The notes below the pieces were generated by a model. The model did no database searches. It saw nothing but the letters and a program-made list of their open reading frames with translations, and was not told where the DNA came from. This document shows, piece by piece, positions 1 through 4,798 of a stretch of 6,477 nucleotides of DNA (position 1 is the stretch's first letter; each line of letters opens with the position of its first letter). A program made the translations under genes and the position numbers. The stretch lies in assembly GCA_002359975.1 (NCBI GenBank), contig DENG01000002.1, forward strand, positions 1-6,477. The letters run 5' to 3'. This DNA comes from Polynucleobacter sp. UBA2650 (GTDB lineage: Bacteria; Pseudomonadota; Gammaproteobacteria; Burkholderiales; Burkholderiaceae).

Positions 1-140
1 CGGTTTGCAATCTCAGCCCGAGTGGGGGGTAAGCCACTCTCTTCAATAGCTAGGGTGATGAGACCCAAAATCTCCTCTTGCCGAGCGGTTAGCTTAGGTA
101 GGGTGGTTTCTATCAAGTCATTTACTGTGTTTATGTTCAT
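1..140 (-). CDS. lexA: LexA repressor, N-terminal fragment (cut by window edge)
   Basis: LexA is the self-cleaving repressor of the SOS DNA-damage regulon. The minus strand from the ATG at 140-138 reads 46 codons with no stop to the left edge. Residues 17-45 contain LTARQEEIL and then GLPPTRAEIAN, which closely match the winged-helix DNA-binding start of E. coli LexA (LTARQQEVF and GMPPTRAEIAQ). The cleavage and Ser-Lys protease part lies outside the window. About 15 residues precede the LTARQ motif, more than in E. coli. An in-frame ATG at 170-168 would add ten residues but would put the SOS box inside the gene, so I prefer the ATG at 140. No Shine-Dalgarno precedes either start. A consensus SOS box one base upstream supports the identity and implies autoregulation. 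Confidence 0.92.
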   Translation of the reverse strand, partial: MNINTVNDLIETTLPKLTARQEEILGLITLAIEESGLPPTRAEIAN

Positions 141-141
141 A

Positions 142-157
142 CTGGGATTGTATACAG
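142..157. promoter_or_regulatory. LexA operator (SOS box)
   Basis: The minus strand reads CTGTATACAATCCCAG, which fits the CTG-N10-CAG pattern of the LexA operator. One half (CTGTATAC) is nearly identical to the E. coli consensus half CTGTATAT; the other half is weaker. It ends one base before the lexA ATG and covers the lexA -10 element, so bound LexA would block RNA polymerase directly. It lies 48 bases upstream of the divergent asparaginase start and might affect that gene too. Confidence 0.87.
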
Positions 158-175
158 TAAAAATTAGCATTTCAA
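147..175 (-). promoter_or_regulatory. lexA promoter (sigma-70 type)
   Basis: On the minus strand there is a -35 element TTGAAA (175-170), a 17-base spacer, and a -10 element TACAAT (152-147), which matches TATAAT at five of six positions. The -10 lies inside the SOS box. Counting seven bases beyond the -10 puts +1 at base 140, the A of the lexA ATG, or within about three bases of it. The mRNA would then be leaderless, which agrees with the missing Shine-Dalgarno. The start site is a prediction. Confidence 0.62.
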
Positions 176-198
176 GAACTTTTGTAAGGCTTGATAAT
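170..198 (+). promoter_or_regulatory. possible promoter of the asparaginase gene
   Basis: On the plus strand GATAAT (193-198) is a good -10 (five of six), 17 bases after TTTCAA (170-175), a poor -35 (three of six). The -35 segment is the complement of the lexA -35, so the two divergent promoters would share it and could compete. The predicted +1 falls at about base 205, the A of the asparaginase ATG, which would give a near-leaderless transcript. The weak -35 keeps confidence low. Confidence 0.3.
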
Positions 199-204
199 GC
201 AAAT

Positions 205-1200
205 ATGACTGATTTATCAAATACACCCTTGATTTTGCTCATTGGCATGGGTGGCACGATCGCCGGCCTCCAAGTGAACGGGGATGGAAAGGGCTACCTA
301 GCCGGCCAAGTGCCAATCGAGACCCTTTCGGGGCAGATTAAAAGTAAATTATCTATAAAAAACAAACAGTTATCTAATATTGATAGCTGTGATATGACCG
401 AGTCTTTATTAACTCAACTGGGTCAGGAGGTCGTTCAAGCGCTTCATGATCCTCATATTGTCGGGGTGGTCGTTACCCATGGCACAGATACCATGGAGGA
501 AACAGCACTTTTTCTAGAGCTTGTTTGTGGGCATTTAGCAAAGACTGCGGGCAAAAAAGTGGTGATCACGGGCGCCATGTTGCCAGCAGACCACCCTAAG
601 GCGGACGGCCCAGAAAATCTCAATCGGGCAGTCGCTCTAGTAGAGGATCAGGATGGGCCAAGTGGGATTTTTGGGTTGATGGGCGGGAAGGTCTTTCAGG
701 CGAGGAGTATGGCAAAGCGTCATACCTCAAGCTTAGATGCCTTCATGAATAGCGAGCCAGTTAATTTGGATCTTAGCAGTCAAGTTAGCGAAGACTTACC
801 TATACCATCAATAGATAATTGGCCTAGAGTTGAAATTGTGACCAATCACATTGGTGCTAAGGGCGACCAGATTGAGGTCTATAAAAAGCTGGGTGTGCTG
901 GGTATTGTCCTGGCTGGAACAGGGGGAGGAACCGTCCATCAAGATCTAGCGCTCAGCTTGGAAGACTTTATGAAAGATGGCGGGGCTCTAGTTCGATCGT
1001 CGCGAGTAGGTTTGGGGGTGATTCCGGGTCAATTAGCCAATGGTCGCCTACACGCATCTATCGGGGCTGGTGATTTGAACCCGCCCAAGGCACGTATTGC
1101 CCTCCAGCTGGCCCTATTCGCTAGTCTCCACGCAAAAGCTAATGCATTGAGTTGGCAGGATATTTTTGCTAGAATGGTGGTCTTGCCTAATTTTAGGTAA
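205..1200 (+). CDS. L-asparaginase (asparaginase/glutaminase family)
   Basis: This 331-residue enzyme should hydrolyse L-asparagine to aspartate and ammonia. The first catalytic motif is GMGGTIAG with the nucleophile Thr18, followed by Tyr31, which probably matches the flap tyrosine of E. coli AnsB. The second motif is HGTDTMEETA with Thr94 and Asp95. Lys171 in AKRHTSS aligns with catalytic Lys162 of AnsB. The GAMLP and ADGPENL segments are also typical, and the C-terminal part has RSSRVGLG and LNPPKARIALQLAL. Length is normal for the family. There is no signal peptide, so it should be cytoplasmic. The frame stays open upstream to base 22, but that stretch is the antisense of lexA and its promoter; ATG 205 places the GGTIAG motif at the usual distance. 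No good Shine-Dalgarno sits at normal spacing (AAGG at 186-189 is 15 bases away). Residues 61-64 are SCDM, where AnsB has SQDM. Type I or type II cannot be settled from sequence alone. Confidence 0.9.
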   Translation: MTDLSNTPLILLIGMGGTIAGLQVNGDGKGYLAGQVPIETLSGQIKSKLSIKNKQLSNIDSCDMTESLLTQLGQEVVQALHDPHIVGVVVTHGTDTMEETALFLELVCGHLAKTAGKKVVITGAMLPADHPKADGPENLNRAVALVEDQDGPSGIFGLMGGKVFQARSMAKRHTSSLDAFMNSEPVNLDLSSQVSEDLPIPSIDNWPRVEIVTNHIGAKGDQIEVYKKLGVLGIVLAGTGGGTVHQDLALSLEDFMKDGGALVRSSRVGLGVIPGQLANGRLHASIGAGDLNPPKARIALQLALFASLHAKANALSWQDIFARMVVLPNFR

Positions 1201-1208
1201 GGTTTTTT
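1181..1208 (+). terminator. intrinsic terminator overlapping the asparaginase 3' end
   Basis: Bases 1181-1189 can pair with 1194-1202 in a nine-base-pair stem (two G-U wobbles) around a four-base loop ATTT. The stem is followed at once by six T (1203-1208). The asparaginase stop codon TAA (1198-1200) lies in the right arm, so the terminator is built from the last codons. The stem has only three strong pairs at its centre plus one near the base, so it may be moderate in strength. It separates asparaginase from the ribosomal protein cluster. Confidence 0.52.
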
Positions 1209-1301
1209 ACAACTTGTTCCACCCTTGCTGCACTGGTGCTGATTTCTAGACAGCGGAAATTAGCAAGACGCCTAGGCAGTTTTATCCATAAGGAGTGATT
1301 A

Positions 1302-1676
1302 ATGCGTCATTATGAAATCGTTTTTATCGTCCATCCGGACCAAAGCGAGCAAGTACCCGCGATGATCGATCGCTATAAGTCGATTCTTACTACTCATGGT
1401 GGTAAGGTGCATCGCATCGAGGATTGGGGCCGTCGTCAAATGGCTTACATGATCGACAAACTTGCTAAAGCCCATTACGTTTGCATGAACATTGAGTGTG
1501 ACCAGAAAACTCTGGAAGAGCTCGAGCATGCATTTAAGTTTAACGACGCCGTATTGCGCCACTTGATTGTGAAGTTGAAGAAGGCTGAAGTTGAGCCTTC
1601 CATCATGATGAAGGAAGTTCAGCGCGAAGAGGCTCGTAAGGTTGCCCAGGCGGATGCGCCTGCTGCAGCATATTAA
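1302..1676 (+). CDS. rpsF: 30S ribosomal protein bS6
   Basis: This is a 124-residue ribosomal protein bS6, which binds 16S rRNA in the platform of the small subunit as a pair with bS18 (encoded two genes downstream). The start [19 protein letters not shown] and the segments [19 protein letters not shown] and [17 protein letters not shown] are characteristic of the whole bS6 fold. The C-terminal tail is Ala-rich and ends in AAAY, without the Glu-Glu end that RimK extends in E. coli, so that modification is not expected. A strong Shine-Dalgarno, AAGGAG (1290-1295), lies six bases before the ATG. It is the first gene of the rpsF-priB-rpsR-rplI-dnaB cluster. I see no convincing promoter in the 93 bases upstream and no CCG-containing bS6:bS18 leader motif. 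Confidence 0.97.
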   Translation: MRHYEIVFIVHPDQSEQVPAMIDRYKSILTTHGGKVHRIEDWGRRQMAYMIDKLAKAHYVCMNIECDQKTLEELEHAFKFNDAVLRHLIVKLKKAEVEPSIMMKEVQREEARKVAQADAPAAAY

Positions 1677-1715
1677 TTAAGACGGAGGCTTAAATCTGTA
1701 AGCAGTGGTCTGATT
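1677..1715 (+). promoter_or_regulatory. structured rpsF-priB spacer with displaced Shine-Dalgarno
   Basis: The only strong Shine-Dalgarno before priB is GGAGG at 1684-1688, 27 bases from the GTG start at 1716. Two weak foldings are possible. TTAAG (1677-1681) can pair with CTTAA (1689-1693), displaying GGAGG in the loop. Alternatively AATC (1693-1696) can pair with GATT (1712-1715), plus one more pair inside a T-T mismatch; this would bring GGAGG to about four bases from GTG. A mini reading frame GTG-GTC-TGA (1705-1713) also sits just before the start. The function is inferred, and both stems are short. Confidence 0.35.
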
Positions 1716-2024
1716 GTGAAGCGTAGTTCAAACCTTCTCACCCTGACTGCTTCCTTAATCGCTAAAGACGCCATTCGATATACGCCAGCTGGTTTGCCAG
1801 TGATTCATTGTCAGTTACATCATGATGGTGAAGCATACGAAGCAAATCAAATGCGCCAAATTCAGATGAATGTCGAAGCAATTGCAATAGGTGAGATTTA
1901 TAAAAGCCTAGAGCAAATGGATTTAGGGGCAAATGCAGTGTTTGAAGGGTTCTTGACTCAGAAGACCTTACGAAATGAGCGCCTTGTCTTTCATATAACG
2001 AAGATTGAATTGATTGCTAAATAG
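1716..2024 (+). CDS. priB: primosomal replication protein PriB
   Basis: PriB is a small single-stranded-DNA-binding OB-fold protein, related to SSB, that works with PriA to reload DnaB at stalled forks. The 102-residue product shows the betaproteobacterial PriB pattern: NLLTLTASLIAKDAIRYTPAGLP at the N terminus, IHCQLHH, QMNVEAIAIGE in the middle, and AVFEGFLTQKT then LVFHITKIELI at the end. Its position between rpsF and rpsR is the conserved location of priB. The start is a GTG with no well-spaced Shine-Dalgarno. It is in the same frame as rpsF, separated by one TAA and 13 sense codons, so readthrough of that stop would join the two proteins. CTG 1710 or ATT 1713 would be unlikely alternative starts. 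Confidence 0.93.
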   Translation: MKRSSNLLTLTASLIAKDAIRYTPAGLPVIHCQLHHDGEAYEANQMRQIQMNVEAIAIGEIYKSLEQMDLGANAVFEGFLTQKTLRNERLVFHITKIELIAK

Positions 2025-2033
2025 GAAATTATT

Positions 2034-2315
2034 ATGGCTTTTGGAAAAACAAACAAAAAGACAGACTTCAAAAAGAAGCCTGCACAAAACCCACTGTTCA
2101 AGCGTAAGCGCTATTGCCGCTTTACGGTTGGCGGTGTTGAGCAAATTGATTACAAAGACGTCGAGACCCTAAAGGATTTTGTTGGTGAAAATGCCAAGAT
2201 CACTCCAGCGCGTTTGACTGGTACCAAAGCTTTGTATCAGCGCCAGTTGGATACAGCGATTAAGCGTGCTCGCTTCTTGGCGCTATTGCCATTCTCTGAT
2301 CAACATAAGAAGTAA
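2034..2315 (+). CDS. rpsR: 30S ribosomal protein bS18
   Basis: This is a 93-residue ribosomal protein bS18, the partner of bS6 in the small-subunit platform. A basic N terminus ([19 protein letters not shown]) is followed by the conserved core [33 protein letters not shown] and [17 protein letters not shown]. It carries a single cysteine, so no zinc-binding CXXC motif is present. The start lies nine bases after priB. Its Shine-Dalgarno AGGAAA (2023-2028) overlaps the priB TAG stop, which suggests coupling of the two genes in translation. Confidence 0.97.
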   Translation: MAFGKTNKKTDFKKKPAQNPLFKRKRYCRFTVGGVEQIDYKDVETLKDFVGENAKITPARLTGTKALYQRQLDTAIKRARFLALLPFSDQHKK

Positions 2316-2328
2316 TTAGGAGCCCACT

Positions 2329-2781
2329 ATGCAAGTTATTCTGCTTGAAAAATTAACCAATCTGGGCAACCTTGGCGATGTTGTGCGCGTTAAGGATGGT
2401 TTTGCTCGTAACTTTTTGATCCCTCAGCGTAAAGCGCGTCGTGCTACAGAAGCTGCGATTGCAGATTTTGCAGCTCGCCGTGCTGAGCTTGAGAAATTGG
2501 CTGCTGAGAAGCTTGCCGCCGCTCAAGTGATTGGCGATAAGTTAAAGGGCCTCGTCCTCGAGATCACTCAAAAGGCTGGTGTAGATGGTCGTTTGTTTGG
2601 CTCTGTGACCAATCATGACATTGCTGAAAGTTTGGCAGCTAAAGGCTTCCAAATTGAGAAAGCATCTGTGCGTATGCCTACAGGTCCACTGAAGTTAGTG
2701 GGTGATCATCCTGTTGCGATTGCTGTGCATACTGATGTTGTGGTGGATATTAATATTCGTGTTATTGGTGATCAAGCCTAG
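2329..2781 (+). CDS. rplI: 50S ribosomal protein bL9
   Basis: This is a 150-residue ribosomal protein bL9, which binds 23S rRNA and helps hold the reading frame between neighbouring ribosomes. The N-terminal rRNA-binding domain (residues 1-40) has [31 protein letters not shown] and the KARRAT segment. A long charged Ala/Glu/Lys helix (about 42-75) links it to the C-terminal domain, which carries [16 protein letters not shown]. Length is normal for the family. The Shine-Dalgarno AGGAG (2318-2322) lies six bases before ATG, 13 bases after rpsR. The stop codon TAG is part of the left arm of a hairpin that fills the gap to dnaB. Confidence 0.97.
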   Translation: MQVILLEKLTNLGNLGDVVRVKDGFARNFLIPQRKARRATEAAIADFAARRAELEKLAAEKLAAAQVIGDKLKGLVLEITQKAGVDGRLFGSVTNHDIAESLAAKGFQIEKASVRMPTGPLKLVGDHPVAIAVHTDVVVDINIRVIGDQA

Positions 2782-2799
2782 TTGACTTCGGTAAACTAG
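2778..2799 (+). promoter_or_regulatory. UUCG-capped hairpin filling the rplI-dnaB gap
   Basis: CTAGTT (2778-2783) pairs perfectly with AACTAG (2794-2799). After a single G-A mismatch, AC (2785-2786) pairs with GT (2791-2792), closing a TTCG loop (2787-2790) in the C(UUCG)G form known to be very stable. It starts at the rplI stop codon and ends four bases before the dnaB ATG. No T-run follows, so it is not an intrinsic terminator. It replaces any Shine-Dalgarno for dnaB. It may lower dnaB translation, mark an RNA-processing site or protect the upstream mRNA 3' end; these roles are inferred. Confidence 0.55.
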
Positions 2800-2803
2800 T
2801 CGT

Positions 2804-4252
2804 ATGGCTGAATCCCGTAACCGTACTATTTCAATGACCCCGGGAATGTCTGGGGCAGGGGACGCAGTTGTACAGGCACTTAAGGTGCCACCTCATTCCG
2901 TCGAGGCTGAGCAATCAGTTCTCGGCGGTTTGCTTTTGGACAACACCGCTTGGGATCGACTGGGCGGTATTCTCTCCGAAAATGATTTCTATCGACCCGA
3001 GCACTCCCTGATTTACCGAGTGGTTCAGCGGCTAATTAGTGATAACCGTCCAGCAGATGTCATTACCGTTTATGAATCCATTAAAACAGAGCCTGAGGCT
3101 GATCTTATCGGCATCGATTATCTCAACTCATTAGCGCATAACACGCCGAGTGCAGCTAATATCAAAGGTTATGCAGAGATCATTCGTGATCGCAGTATCT
3201 TGCGACGCTTAATTCAGGTATCGGACGGGATTGTTAACTCTGCATTCCTGACTGAGGGCCGATCGGTTCAAACCTTGCTTGACGAAGCAGAGTCACGCAT
3301 CTTGCAGATTGGCGAAGAGGGTAATCGTAAAGCGGATTACTTAGAGATTGAGCCCCTTCTTAAACAAGTAGTTGCCAGAATCGATGAGCTCTATAACCGT
3401 GATGGCGGAAGCGATATCACTGGTATTGCGACCGGATTTATTGACCTGGACAAACAAACAAGCGGTTTGCAAAAAGGTGATTTGGTTATCGTAGCGGGAA
3501 GACCTTCAATGGGAAAGACTGCTATGGCACTCAACATTGCGGAGAATGTTGCCCTCAATGAGGGTTTACCGGTTGTAGTGTTCTCGATGGAGATGTCAGG
3601 CGCGCAGTTAGCAACTCGTCTTTTAGGTTCTGTAGGGCGCGTTGACCAAAGTCGGATGCGTACTGGTAAATTAGGTGATGATGAGTGGCCACGGGTAACC
3701 GATGCTATTGCACGTTTAAGTAATACCCAAATTCTGATTGATGAAACTGGTTCGCTTACCTGCTTAGAGTTGCGTGCACGGGCGCGACGTATTGCTCGCA
3801 ACTACGGCGGTACCTTGGGTATGGTCGTGGTGGATTATTTACAGTTAATGAGCGGTAGCACAGGCGGTAGTGGTGAAAACAGGGCTACTGAGATTTCTGA
3901 GATCTCACGGTCTTTAAAGTCTTTGGCAAAAGAATTGCAGTGCCCTGTCGTGGCACTTTCCCAGTTAAACCGTGGCTTAGAGCAAAGACCCAATAAACGA
4001 CCCGTGATGTCAGACTTACGTGAATCGGGTGCTATTGAGCAGGATGCTGACCTCATTTTGTTTATTTATCGTGATGAGGTCTACCATCCCGACACCACAA
4101 CCGATAAAGGCATTGCTGAAATAATTATCGGCAAGCAACGAAATGGCCCTATTGGAACAGTCCGCTTAAGCTGGCAAGGTCAATTTACAAAGTTTGATAA
4201 CCTCGCTGCAAATACCGGCGCCTCCTATGGCGGTGGTTTCACACCCTTTTAA
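2804..4252 (+). CDS. dnaB: replicative DNA helicase DnaB
   Basis: This 482-residue protein is the hexameric ring helicase that unwinds DNA at the fork and recruits primase. The N-terminal domain begins at about residue 29 with PPHSVEAEQSVLGGLLLDN. The RecA-like motor domain has Walker A GRPSMGKT (232-239, Lys238), the catalytic Glu263 in SMEMS, Walker B VVVDYLQL with Asp344, and the SQLNRGLEQRP segment (386-396) followed by SDLRESG (403-409) and the Gln-Asp-Ala-Asp stretch. Length is normal, with no intein. The first 25 or so residues are a variable tail; ATG 2804 is the best start, although there is no Shine-Dalgarno. The gap to rplI is 22 bases and almost wholly taken by a hairpin, so dnaB is probably co-transcribed with the ribosomal genes but translated less. 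Its stop directly abuts that of the convergent gene. Confidence 0.97.
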   Translation: MAESRNRTISMTPGMSGAGDAVVQALKVPPHSVEAEQSVLGGLLLDNTAWDRLGGILSENDFYRPEHSLIYRVVQRLISDNRPADVITVYESIKTEPEADLIGIDYLNSLAHNTPSAANIKGYAEIIRDRSILRRLIQVSDGIVNSAFLTEGRSVQTLLDEAESRILQIGEEGNRKADYLEIEPLLKQVVARIDELYNRDGGSDITGIATGFIDLDKQTSGLQKGDLVIVAGRPSMGKTAMALNIAENVALNEGLPVVVFSMEMSGAQLATRLLGSVGRVDQSRMRTGKLGDDEWPRVTDAIARLSNTQILIDETGSLTCLELRARARRIARNYGGTLGMVVVDYLQLMSGSTGGSGENRATEISEISRSLKSLAKELQCPVVALSQLNRGLEQRPNKRPVMSDLRESGAIEQDADLILFIYRDEVYHPDTTTDKGIAEIIIGKQRNGPIGTVRLSWQGQFTKFDNLAANTGASYGGGFTPF

Positions 4253-4798
4253 TTAGTTACCAGTCGTTACGCTAGCCACCCGTCTTGCTTCGGTATAGCG
4301 TGAAGCCCAATAGGGTGCATCAATTCGATCTAAGCGAACAGTGCCACCTGCACTAGGAGCATGAACAAAGCGACCTTTACCCACATAGATTCCAGCGTGC
4401 GAGTAGCGCTCACCCGTAGTGTTAAAGAAGACCAAATCACCCGGTGCTGGGGCTTGCTGACCAATTCCACGCCCAGCATTACTCATTTGCTGGATAGTGC
4501 GTGGCAACTGAATTCCAGAGCTTTTATTGAAGACATAAGCAATTAAACCGCTGCAATCAAAGCCACCCGCGGGGGTATTGCCACCATAGCGATAAGGCAC
4601 GCCCACAAGCCCAATTGCTGCGATGGAGATGTCTTCACTGCCAACGCTCGTATCATTTTTGAAGTGTGCAATCCTTGGGCTCGATGAGGCCTCACTGGAA
4701 GTACGAGGGCTAAAGGTGCTGCAAGCACTGAGCGTTGACACACTCAGCACAAGCAGGGCAATCCATCGAGCAGGATTTTTACAAAGCTTCAGCAGCAT
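4253..4798 (-). CDS. NlpC/P60 family lipoprotein, probable peptidoglycan endopeptidase
   Basis: This 181-residue protein is a probable cell-wall peptidase of the NlpC/P60 family, which cuts peptide stems of peptidoglycan. A basic N terminus and hydrophobic segment (residues 12-22) end in the lipobox LSAC with Cys26; Ser at position +2 suggests sorting to the outer membrane. A Ser-rich linker (27-56) leads to the catalytic domain. It shows VPYRYGGNTPAGGFDCSGL with nucleophile Cys82, then LPRT, PAPGDLVFF, SHAGIYVG with His134, and FVHAPSAGG with His146 as the third polar residue. It resembles the MepS/Spr and NlpC group of E. coli. The ATG lies inside the upstream PhoH gene (20-base overlap) with no clear Shine-Dalgarno, so its translation is probably coupled to that gene. 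No alternative ATG would keep the signal peptide. Confidence 0.93.
   Translation of the reverse strand: MLLKLCKNPARWIALLVLSVSTLSACSTFSPRTSSEASSSPRIAHFKNDTSVGSEDISIAAIGLVGVPYRYGGNTPAGGFDCSGLIAYVFNKSSGIQLPRTIQQMSNAGRGIGQQAPAPGDLVFFNTTGERYSHAGIYVGKGRFVHAPSAGGTVRLDRIDAPYWASRYTEARRVASVTTGN

Noticed and set aside
22..204. A 61-residue N-terminal extension of the asparaginase, from an upstream in-frame ATG
   Set aside because: This stretch is the complement of the lexA coding region and its promoter and SOS box. The extension has no family resemblance, while ATG 205 gives a normal N terminus.
1209..1289. Promoter for rpsF, for example TTGCTG (1225-1230) with TAGACA (1247-1252)
   Set aside because: The -10 matches only three of six positions and the spacer is 16. 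A promoter is expected here because of the terminator upstream, but no candidate is good enough to call.
1201..1301. bS6:bS18 autoregulatory leader motif before rpsF
   Set aside because: The known motif needs a CCG in a bulged stem. No CCG occurs in this gap on the plus strand, so I cannot support it.
3391..3801. Minus-strand open frame of 136 codons inside dnaB
   Set aside because: It lies wholly within the conserved dnaB motor domain, has no ribosome binding site or recognisable domain, and its Arg/Ser-rich product is typical of an antisense shadow.
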